Both the position numbers and the translations under genes were made by a program. 64,000 bases of DNA, taken from assembly GCA_963726125.1 (NCBI GenBank), contig CAVSBG010000013.1, positions 124,001 to 188,000 of the forward strand, read 5' to 3'. Source of the stretch: JAMXLO01 sp963726125 (lineage in GTDB: Bacteria > Pseudomonadota > Alphaproteobacteria > Acetobacterales > Acetobacteraceae). Positions 16,289-23,092 of this stretch are shown here, piece after piece; within the stretch, counting starts at the first letter, position 1; every line of letters begins with the position of its first letter. Below the pieces are notes generated by a model. It was not told the DNA's origin and made no database searches. It saw only the letters and a list, made by a program, of their open reading frames with translations.

Positions 16289-17538
16289 CAGGAGGTCTTC
16301 GGCCAAAGCGCGTCGGCCGTCGCGATCGTTGCTGGAAACACCGGGGTCGGGCGTCCTTTTTGCCATTGCACGATGCAGAGTTGGGCGCCGACACGGCGTC
16401 CCTTGTCGTCGTATTGCAAATGGCCGTCGGGGAAGAACAACGCGGGACCATCGGTCATGTTGAGCTTGCGGATCTGCTCCGCCACCTTGTGGCGATCGGA
16501 GACGGCGGCGCGCTCGATCGCCTCCTTCAGGATCATGACGTGCACGTAGGCGAACACCAAGTCATGGCCGAACCAAGGCTCCTTGGTGGTTTCCACAAAG
16601 CGCTTCGCCACATCTGCGACTGCCTTGCCGGGCCAATTGGCAAGGCCGACAATGACGCCTTCCAGGTTGTCGGCGCCGGCAACCTTCAGCAACTCCGGCA
16701 CTGCCCAGTGACCACCGCTGCCGATCAGCGGCAACTTGTTTGCGGTCAGGCCAAATTCGGCGAATTTGTCGACCAGCAGCTTGTCATCCGGCACGTTGGT
16801 GGACTGCAACAACACGAACTCGGGACGTGCCGAGCGAATGCCCTGGATGAGCGTGGTCGCGTCGGTCAGCGGTGGCGTGTAGACCTGATCGCTTACCAGT
16901 GTCAGGTTCAGGTTCTTCATGACATGGTCGCGGATCGGCTTGTAGAAGCTGACGCTGGCCGCAGTGTTGTCGCCGAGCATGGCGGCCTTGGTTGGGCGTT
17001 TGCCGCTGGCCTTCTGCGCCAGATCAACAATCATCGGCACGATAGCCTCGGCTTGCGCATCGGCGGTTGGCGAAGACTGGAAAACGTAGTGGAAACCGCG
17101 ATTGGTGATCAGGTCCGAGTAGGACAGGGTCAGCCACGGCAGTTCCGCACGCTCGGTCACCTCGGTCACCGCGAGTGTAAAGGTTGAGAGCCAGCAGCCA
17201 AAGCCACCGACAACGTCAGGCTCCTGCGCAAGCAATCGCTGCGCCGCGTCCTTTGCTTTTTCGGCTGAGTCACCGGTGTCGTATTCGAGCAGCTTCAGCT
17301 TGGCGCCACCCATCGACTTGATGCCGCCTGCTTTGTTGATGTCCTCGATCGCGAGGTTGGCGCCGAATTTCTCCAGGATGCCCTGGCGCGCCCACGGGCC
17401 CGACAGCGGCACCAGCATAGCGATCTTCACTTCCTTCGCCGCCTGGGCGCGCGCGCGACGCGGCGCGATAGCGGCGGCACCGGTGGCGAGGCCGAGCCCC
17501 AGCGCGCTGCGGCGGCCGATTGTCGATACATTTGTCAT
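16288..17538 (-). CDS. Branched-chain-type ABC transporter substrate-binding protein (Tat signal)
   Basis: I choose ATG 17538 because AGGGAGAA lies 8 bases upstream and the product then begins MTNVSTIGRRSALGLG, a twin-arginine leader ending near ARAQA. The mature protein is a two-lobed Leu/Ile/Val-type (Peripla_BP_6) binding protein: VKIAMLVPLSGPWARQG, INKAGGIKSMGGAKLKLLEYD and a long C-terminal lobe. Such proteins bind amino acids, amides, urea or aromatic acids. It lies in one operon with the Liv-type permease and ATPase genes and presumably feeds them. Confidence 0.9.
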   Translation of the reverse strand: MTNVSTIGRRSALGLGLATGAAAIAPRRARAQAAKEVKIAMLVPLSGPWARQGILEKFGANLAIEDINKAGGIKSMGGAKLKLLEYDTGDSAEKAKDAAQRLLAQEPDVVGGFGCWLSTFTLAVTEVTERAELPWLTLSYSDLITNRGFHYVFQSSPTADAQAEAIVPMIVDLAQKASGKRPTKAAMLGDNTAASVSFYKPIRDHVMKNLNLTLVSDQVYTPPLTDATTLIQGIRSARPEFVLLQSTNVPDDKLLVDKFAEFGLTANKLPLIGSGGHWAVPELLKVAGADNLEGVIVGLANWPGKAVADVAKRFVETTKEPWFGHDLVFAYVHVMILKEAIERAAVSDRHKVAEQIRKLNMTDGPALFFPDGHLQYDDKGRRVGAQLCIVQWQKGRPTPVFPATIATADALWPKTS

Positions 17539-17558
17539 GGTGGCGTTCTCCCTTGCGG

Positions 17559-18275
17559 TCATGCGTCGGTCAGTCCCAGATACGAACGACGAACCCTGTC
17601 GTCGGCGAGCAGAGTCTCATAGTCGCCTTCCAGCACGATGCGGCCGGTTTCCAGCACGTAGCCACGATCTGCCAGTTCCAGTGCCTCGGCGACACGTTGT
17701 TCCACCAACAAAATGGTGACGCCATCCTCACGATGGATTTGCGAGATGCGCTCAAAGATGGTGTCGGCGACCGCAGGTGCCAGGCCCATCGAGGGTTCGT
17801 CCAGCATCAGGAGCCGCGGAGCGCAGGCAAGGCCGCGGCCAATCGCCAGCATCTGCTGCTCGCCACCGGAGAGTGTGCCAGCGAGTTGGCTGGCGCGTTC
17901 CGACAGGATGGGGAACAGCGTGTGGATGCGTTCTAGCGTGTGGTGCCATTGGGCGCGGCCGGCCTTTGGGTAAGCGCCCATCTCGAGATTTTCGCGCACC
18001 GTCAGGGTGCGGAACACCTGACGGCCTTCCGGCACGTGGGCGATCCCGAGGTGCGCGCGCGCTGCGGCGCGGCGGGTCAGCAGGTTCTCGCCTTGGAAAT
18101 CTATCGAGCCAGACACCGGTGGAACGATGCCGCAGATGGTCTTGAACAGTGTGGATTTGCCCGCGCCGTTAGGGCCGACGACGGTGACGAACTGGCCGTC
18201 GCCGACCGATAGCGACACATCGCTAAGCGCGCGCAGGCCGCCATACGCGACGGAGAGATTGTGAATTTCAAGCAT
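17559..18275 (-). CDS. livF: Branched-chain-type ABC transporter ATP-binding protein LivF
   Basis: A 238-residue ATPase starting MLEIHNLSVAYGGLRAL. Walker A GPNGAGKS, signature LSGGEQQM, Walker B LLMLDEPSMGLAP and the switch His region EQRVAEAL are intact; the QVFRTLTVRENLEMGAY segment is diagnostic of LivF. The frame stays open far upstream only because it runs through a 9-base minisatellite and a palindrome, so those 150 codons are not coding. No good ribosome site precedes the ATG. Confidence 0.92.
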   Translation of the reverse strand: MLEIHNLSVAYGGLRALSDVSLSVGDGQFVTVVGPNGAGKSTLFKTICGIVPPVSGSIDFQGENLLTRRAAARAHLGIAHVPEGRQVFRTLTVRENLEMGAYPKAGRAQWHHTLERIHTLFPILSERASQLAGTLSGGEQQMLAIGRGLACAPRLLMLDEPSMGLAPAVADTIFERISQIHREDGVTILLVEQRVAEALELADRGYVLETGRIVLEGDYETLLADDRVRRSYLGLTDA

Positions 18276-18287
18276 GGGGCGCGGCGG

Positions 18288-18350
18288 TTGGCAGAGTTGG
18301 CAGAGTTGGCAGAGTTGGGAGAGTTGGGAGAGTTGGGAGAGTTGGCAGAG
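18288..18350. repeat. Nine-base minisatellite upstream of livF
   Basis: Seven complete tandem copies of a 9-base unit: TTGGCAGAG three times, TTGGGAGAG three times, then TTGGCAGAG, with an eighth decayed copy. The array ends 13 bases before the livF start codon and occupies the place of its leader. Being a multiple of three, it keeps the upstream frame open. Copy number could vary between strains. Confidence 0.9.
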
Positions 18351-18360
18351 TTGGCTGGAT

Positions 18361-18466
18361 TCTCCCCCTCCCCTTGCGGGAGGGGGTTGGGGGGAGGGGG
18401 CGGTGCCAATAGGGGTCTGTGAGCGTGGGCCGCCCCCCAACCCCCTCCCGCAAGGGGAGGGGAAAG
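18361..18466. repeat. Paired G-rich palindromic repeats in inverted orientation
   Basis: Left copy 18361-18402 (CCTCCCCTTGCGGGAGG followed by a G tract) and right copy 18430-18463 are inverted copies over about 33 bases, separated by about 28 bases. Each copy also folds on itself. The unit is the same as at 14076. The pair lies between livG and livF, within what should be one transcript. Confidence 0.85.
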
Positions 18467-18514
18467 ACAACACTCGCAATACTTGCAATATATCTTGCAA
18501 TATATGTGATGCCG

Positions 18515-19363
18515 CTACGCATTCTGACGAGCCAGCCATTTCTTGCCGAGATAGGCCTCGATCACGGCGCGATTTTCCACGACTTCGCGGGGGACACCGC
18601 TTGCCAGCACCGCGCCATGGTCGAGCACCACGAAACGATCCGCGATTCGCATCATCGCGTGCATGGTGTGTTCGATGATCGCGATCGTGACACCGTCGTC
18701 GCGCAGGCGCTGTAGCGCGTCCAATACCTCGTCGCACTCGTCGCGACCAAGACCTGCGAGTGTCTCGTCGAGCAGCAGCAGCCGTGGGCCGCCCGCGAGC
18801 GCGCGCGCCAGTTCCATCAGCCGCAGCTCCTTGTTGGTGAGCTGCCCGGCTAACGTGCCGGCCTGACGATGCAGGCCCACGCGGGCCAGGGCGCGCACTG
18901 CGGCTTCCACCGCCGTCTTATCCGATAGTCCCGCGCCGTAGGCGCCCACCACGACATTGTCGAGCAACGGCAGGCGCGGAAAGCTGCGGACCACCTGGAA
19001 GGTGCGTCCCACCCCCATGCGGCACACCTGATGAACCTTGTGGCCGAGCATCGATTGACCGCCTAGCGTCGCGCTGCCTTCATCCGCCGTCAGGACGCCG
19101 TTCAGCACGTTGAACAGCGTGGTTTTGCCGGCGCCATTCGGGCCGATGATGCCGAGGATTTCGCCGTCGCCCACGGAGAAGCTCACCTCGCTGACGGCGC
19201 GTAATCCACCGAACGAACGCGACAGTCCTTCGACGCGCAGCAACTCGCCGCTGGATGGCTTGCGTTGTATGGGTTGCGACCTGGGGAGGGTTTCCAGTAC
19301 CGGGGGCCGGTTCCGGTAAGGAGCGGCGGAACCATCGGTCACGGATGGTCCAGAACAATCCAT
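18515..19363 (-). CDS. livG: Branched-chain-type ABC transporter ATP-binding protein LivG
   Basis: An ATPase with Walker A GPNGAGKT, a modified signature region (LTNKELRLMELARAL in place of LSxGQ), Walker B LLLLDETLAGLG and His in IEHTMHAM, all typical of LivG. The ABC domain begins at LLRVEGLSRSFGGLR. The start is uncertain: ATG 19363 gives a 40-residue extension without homology, while TTG 19243 starts at the domain. Both lie inside the overlapping livM frame, so translation probably depends on livM. The last residues (YLGKKWLARQNA) are normal. Confidence 0.88.
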   Translation of the reverse strand: MDCSGPSVTDGSAAPYRNRPPVLETLPRSQPIQRKPSSGELLRVEGLSRSFGGLRAVSEVSFSVGDGEILGIIGPNGAGKTTLFNVLNGVLTADEGSATLGGQSMLGHKVHQVCRMGVGRTFQVVRSFPRLPLLDNVVVGAYGAGLSDKTAVEAAVRALARVGLHRQAGTLAGQLTNKELRLMELARALAGGPRLLLLDETLAGLGRDECDEVLDALQRLRDDGVTIAIIEHTMHAMMRIADRFVVLDHGAVLASGVPREVVENRAVIEAYLGKKWLARQNA

Positions 19364-20282
19364 CCGGCGACGCCAGCATGATCAGGATGATCGCCGCGCC
19401 ATACACCACGCCCTGAATGCCGGGAATGATATTTCCAAGTTCCGCATTGAGCGATTCGGCGAGCGGTACCAGAATCGCAGCCCCGATCACCGGGCCCCAG
19501 ATCGAGGCGACACCGCCAAACAGAGTCACAACGACGGGCTGCGCGGACACCAGGATGCCGAACACAGAGTCAGGCGTCAGCACCAGCAACACGCATGCAT
19601 AAAGCCCGCCGGCGGTGGCCGCCATCGCGCCGGACGTCACCAGCACACGCATCTTCCACCGCCAGGCATCGATGCCGGCGGCCTCGGCGGCGAGTTCGTT
19701 CTGGCGAATGGCCATCAGCGCAAGGCCGAAGCGGGAGTTCTCCACCAGCATGCAGACCACCAGGCCCGCTGCCAGCAATGCGACCGCCACTAGCGTATAG
19801 TACCGTTGATCAGCGAATTCGAGATAGTAGATCGGATGTTCCCGATGCATCGGGAACGAAACTTCCTGCAGTCCAATGTATTGCAGCACATAGAGAATCG
19901 CCAGCGGATAGGCCAGCATAGCCAGTGCGAAATAGTGTCCGCGCAGGCGGAACGTAGGAATGCCGATGACGATGCCCGCGGCCGCGCCCGCCACAGCGCC
20001 GAGCGGGATGCCAATCCATGGTGTCACGCCCTGGAAGATCAGCAACAGCGCCGTGGTATAGGCGCCGATGCCGAAGAACGAAGCGTGGCCGAAGGAGAGC
20101 TGGCCGCCATAACCGGACAGCAGGTTCCATGACACGCCGAACAGTGCCCAAATCGGCACCAGCGATAGTATCAACTGGAAGTAGCTGTTGGTAACGAAGC
20201 TCGCCACCGCAAGATAACCAAGCGAAACCACGGCCAGAGTGATGACCTCGCGCCGCAATCGGATTCCGGCGCCCTGCCTCAT
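19080..20282 (-). CDS. livM: Branched-chain-type ABC transporter permease LivM, frame overrunning livG
   Basis: The first 318 residues or so are a normal LivM: many membrane spans and the conserved SGYGGQLSFGHASFFGIGAYT and VVTLFGGVASIWGPVIGA segments. The ATG overlaps the livH stop (ATGA). After ASPDGLFWTIRDRWFRR, where LivM proteins normally end, the frame has no stop and continues another 80 codons out of phase through the livG Walker A region, ending at 19080. That tail is basic and without homology. It suggests a lost stop or a frameshift in a former LivM-LivG fusion. Confidence 0.85.
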   Translation of the reverse strand: MRQGAGIRLRREVITLAVVSLGYLAVASFVTNSYFQLILSLVPIWALFGVSWNLLSGYGGQLSFGHASFFGIGAYTTALLLIFQGVTPWIGIPLGAVAGAAAGIVIGIPTFRLRGHYFALAMLAYPLAILYVLQYIGLQEVSFPMHREHPIYYLEFADQRYYTLVAVALLAAGLVVCMLVENSRFGLALMAIRQNELAAEAAGIDAWRWKMRVLVTSGAMAATAGGLYACVLLVLTPDSVFGILVSAQPVVVTLFGGVASIWGPVIGAAILVPLAESLNAELGNIIPGIQGVVYGAAIILIMLASPDGLFWTIRDRWFRRSLPEPAPGTGNPPQVATHTTQAIQRRVAARRRTVAFVRWITRRQRGELLRGRRRNPRHHRPEWRRQNHAVQRAERRPDGG

Positions 20283-21235
20283 GCGCGTTCAGCCGAGCGG
20301 CCGAACAATCCTTGGGGACGCAGCAACACAATGAGCAGAAACACCACGAAGATTGCAGCATTTTGCAATTGCGGCGGCAGCACCAGCGCGGAGCACTGTT
20401 GCACGAAGCCGACGGTCAGTCCCCCCCAGAACGCGCCGAGGATGCTGCCCATGCCGCCCAACACGACGCCGGAATACATGATGATCACGTAGTCAAGGCC
20501 GATGAACGGGCCAAACGACAGATACGTCGCCATCAATCCACCGGCCACCGCAGTGATGCCGCAGCCGATACCAAACGCGATGCGATAGGCGCGATCGACG
20601 TCGATGCCCATATAGGTCGCCGCCGTTGGATTGTCGGCTGCGGCGCGCAATGACTTGCCGAGGCGGGTGTACTCCAGCAACAGATACAATGTGATCGCGG
20701 TAACGATTGCCACGGCACACGCAATCAGGCGCGCCTTGTTCAGGAATATCGTGGCGTCGCCGTAGAAACCGCTGACCTCGAACGCGCGTGAGGCGAGCGG
20801 CGTGCGCACTGCCTGCGGCGTGGAACCGAACAGGATCAATCCGCCATTCTGCAAAATCAGAGAGATGCCGAGCGTCACGATGAGCTGGCCGAAGTGACCT
20901 TCATCCAAAGTGCCTGTTGTGCGCAGGCCGGAAACGCGGCTGATCAGGAATTTGTGCAACAGCGCTCCACCGGCAAACACGATCGGGCCGGCACACAACG
21001 CACCGATGAACGGACCCGCGTACGGGCCGAGAAACGCAAGAATGCCGCCGCCCGTTACAAGATACAGGCTGGCATACATGCCCAGCATCAATAACTCGCC
21101 CTGGGCAAAATTGACGATGCGCATAATACCGAAGATCAACCCGAGCCCGATGCACATCAGGCCGTAAATGCACCCGATGGTGATGCCGGCGGCGAGTGCG
21201 TTCAGCACGTTCTCGATCAGGACCTCTGGGTCCAT
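20279..21235 (-). CDS. livH: Branched-chain-type ABC transporter permease LivH
   Basis: A 318-residue permease with about eight membrane helices. Typical LivH segments are seen: GITIGCIYGLMCIGLGLIFG, NFAQGELLMLG, SLRAAADNPTAATYMGID and VVLGGMGSILGAFWGG. It forms the membrane channel with LivM and lies 32 bases downstream of the phosphoesterase gene. Overlap with livM by ATGA implies coupled translation. Confidence 0.93.
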   Translation of the reverse strand: MDPEVLIENVLNALAAGITIGCIYGLMCIGLGLIFGIMRIVNFAQGELLMLGMYASLYLVTGGGILAFLGPYAGPFIGALCAGPIVFAGGALLHKFLISRVSGLRTTGTLDEGHFGQLIVTLGISLILQNGGLILFGSTPQAVRTPLASRAFEVSGFYGDATIFLNKARLIACAVAIVTAITLYLLLEYTRLGKSLRAAADNPTAATYMGIDVDRAYRIAFGIGCGITAVAGGLMATYLSFGPFIGLDYVIIMYSGVVLGGMGSILGAFWGGLTVGFVQQCSALVLPPQLQNAAIFVVFLLIVLLRPQGLFGRSAERA

Positions 21236-21267
21236 CCGTTTGGCGTTCCTCCTTGTCGCGGTTCGTC

Positions 21268-22041
21268 TTACTGGGTCAACGCCACCACCTCAAGCGACCA
21301 TCCACCGATAAGCTGGCCCAGGTTGCGTGGTGACTCGCCGCGCCAGAGTTGCTCGCCATCGAGCGTGGTACCCCACCCGGCGCCTACCCCCATCGCGCGC
21401 AATCCGTCCGGCGCGACGGCACGATACGGCACGTGGTGATGGCCGTGGACGATCAGGCTGGCGCCCATTGCGCGCGCCAACGCATCGAGCGCGGCGTTGC
21501 CGGCCGGATGACTGCGCGGTGCCTCATGCGTCACCAGGATGTCGGCACGCTGGGTCGCCAGGTAATCGTAATCCTCAGGCCAGATGGCCGTTGCGCCGAG
21601 CGAATGGATCAACGCGTCGATGTGTTCCTTGTTCCATCCAAGGCTGGACAGGTCCTGCGGCAGATCGGCGCGTCGGCGCACACGAGGCGGGTCGGGTGGT
21701 TCCCAGATACGTGGGCGGAACGTGCCGCCGAGGCCGGCGATACGCAGGCCGGCAATCTCCACCACCCTGGCGTGCAGTGCACCGGGCGCGGTGCGCGGAT
21801 TACGCTCGGGTTCGACCAGGTTGGCCCACATCTCCGGCCCGCCGTCGTTGTCGTGATTGCCGAAGATCCAATGCACGTCGATGCCGCGATCCAGCAGCGG
21901 TGCCGCAAGGTCGTCGAGTGGGCGCTCGCACTGCATGTCGCCGAGCAGGATCGCCGCCCGGGGCAATGTCTCCAGCGCCGCCAGGCCGCGCTCGACCTGC
22001 TGCCACTGTTGGTGGATGTCGCCGACAAAAACGATCGTCAT
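21268..22041 (-). CDS. Calcineurin-type metallophosphoesterase
   Basis: A 257-residue protein with the five phosphoesterase motifs in order: VFVGDIHQQW, LLGDMQCE, FGNHDNDG, VTHEAPRSH and VHGHHHVPY. These bind two metal ions and hydrolyse phosphate esters or diesters. No signal peptide is present, so it acts in the cytoplasm. It is the first gene of the minus-strand Liv operon. A link to the imported substrate (for example removal of a phosphate) is only inference. Confidence 0.88.
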   Translation of the reverse strand: MTIVFVGDIHQQWQQVERGLAALETLPRAAILLGDMQCERPLDDLAAPLLDRGIDVHWIFGNHDNDGGPEMWANLVEPERNPRTAPGALHARVVEIAGLRIAGLGGTFRPRIWEPPDPPRVRRRADLPQDLSSLGWNKEHIDALIHSLGATAIWPEDYDYLATQRADILVTHEAPRSHPAGNAALDALARAMGASLIVHGHHHVPYRAVAPDGLRAMGVGAGWGTTLDGEQLWRGESPRNLGQLIGGWSLEVVALTQ

Positions 22042-22122
22042 GACTGCGCTGTTCCGTGCTGGCCTTGACGATGTCGCCGCGGCGTCGCCAGAATTTCATG
22101 AAAATGCGCTGATGGGAACCCG

Positions 22123-22983
22123 ATGAACGAGTGGATAGAGCAACAGCCGGCGGAGTTTCTGGCTCGGCTGGAGGCGACCGCGACCAAAACAGAAACGCCG
22201 TGCGGCGACGGGACGATGCAGTGGCGGCTGTGGGGCGATCCCACAGCACCGGTGCTGGTGCTGTTCCATGGTGGCGCCGGGTCGTGGCGGCACTGGGCAC
22301 ACAACATCGATGTGCTGTCGCGAACATATCGCCTGCTGGTGCCGGACCTGCCGGGGCTGGGCGAGTCGGCATTCCCGCCCGATGGCGACGATGCGATGGC
22401 GGTAGCGACGATCGTTGCATCCGGTATCGATCGTGTGCTTGGGCCGGATGCGCGGTACGATGTCGCTGGATTCTCGTTCGGCGGCGCGATGGCAACGTGC
22501 GTCGGTGCGATCCACGGCGCTCGGGTGCGATCGGTGACGATCATCGGGTCGAGCGGCGTTGGGCCGATGGGCAGCGCGGTGGAACTCATGAAGGTGCGGC
22601 ATCTTACGGGTGACGAGCGGGTCGCGGCGCACCGCACTAATCTTGGCCGGTTGATGATTGCTGATCCGGACAGGATTGATGAGCTGGCACTGGCGATCCA
22701 GGAATGGAACACCCGGCATTCGCGGCTGAAGACGCCGTCGTTGTCGCGCAGCGGTGTCCTGCAGCAGGCGCTGGCGAAGGTCGTCTCGCCGGTGAACGGC
22801 ATCTGGGGCGAACTCGATGCGCCAGCCAATCCTCGGGCACCGCAACGCGTCGCGGCACTGCGCGAGATGCGGCCGGATGCGGACGTGCGGATGATCGCTG
22901 GCGCGGGGCATTGGGTGGCTTATGAAGCGCCGGAACAATTCCATGCGATGCTGCTGGAGATGTTGACCCGCACCAGGCCGTAA
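22123..22983 (+). CDS. Alpha/beta hydrolase, Ser-nucleophile type
   Basis: A 286-residue alpha/beta hydrolase: oxyanion loop LFHGGAGSWRHW, DLPGLGES, nucleophile elbow AGFSFGGAM (Ser) and final AGAGHWVAYEAPE (His). The layout matches C-C-bond and ester hydrolases of the MhpC/BphD group, though members vary widely in substrate. It is divergent from the phosphoesterase-Liv operon and followed on the same strand by the CoA-transferase gene, so it belongs to the catabolic island by position. Confidence 0.87.
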   Translation: MNEWIEQQPAEFLARLEATATKTETPCGDGTMQWRLWGDPTAPVLVLFHGGAGSWRHWAHNIDVLSRTYRLLVPDLPGLGESAFPPDGDDAMAVATIVASGIDRVLGPDARYDVAGFSFGGAMATCVGAIHGARVRSVTIIGSSGVGPMGSAVELMKVRHLTGDERVAAHRTNLGRLMIADPDRIDELALAIQEWNTRHSRLKTPSLSRSGVLQQALAKVVSPVNGIWGELDAPANPRAPQRVAALREMRPDADVRMIAGAGHWVAYEAPEQFHAMLLEMLTRTRP

Positions 22984-23043
22984 GCTGCGCCACTGGGGCT
23001 GGCCTTGTGTCGGGCACTCGTGGTTCTACCATCGCGCAACGGG

Positions 23044-23064
23044 TGCCCGGGACAAGCCCGGGCA
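23044..23064. repeat. Small palindromic repeat upstream of the CoA-transferase gene
   Basis: TGCCCGGG-ACAAG-CCCGGGCA is a perfect 8-base stem with a 5-base loop, followed by TGACGC. This short palindrome is a common dispersed sequence in alphaproteobacterial genomes. It lies in the leader of the CoA-transferase gene. Confidence 0.7.
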
Positions 23065-23092
23065 TGACGCGGCGTGGAGGAAGCAGCGCATC

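Noticed and set aside
18288..18350. CRISPR array upstream of livF
   Set aside because: The 9-base units are directly adjacent with no spacers, and no cas genes are present.
17559..18737. Long LivF with a 154-residue N-terminal extension
   Set aside because: The extension is a translation of the minisatellite and palindromes (Gln-Leu-Cys repeats); LivF homology begins at the ATG at 18275.
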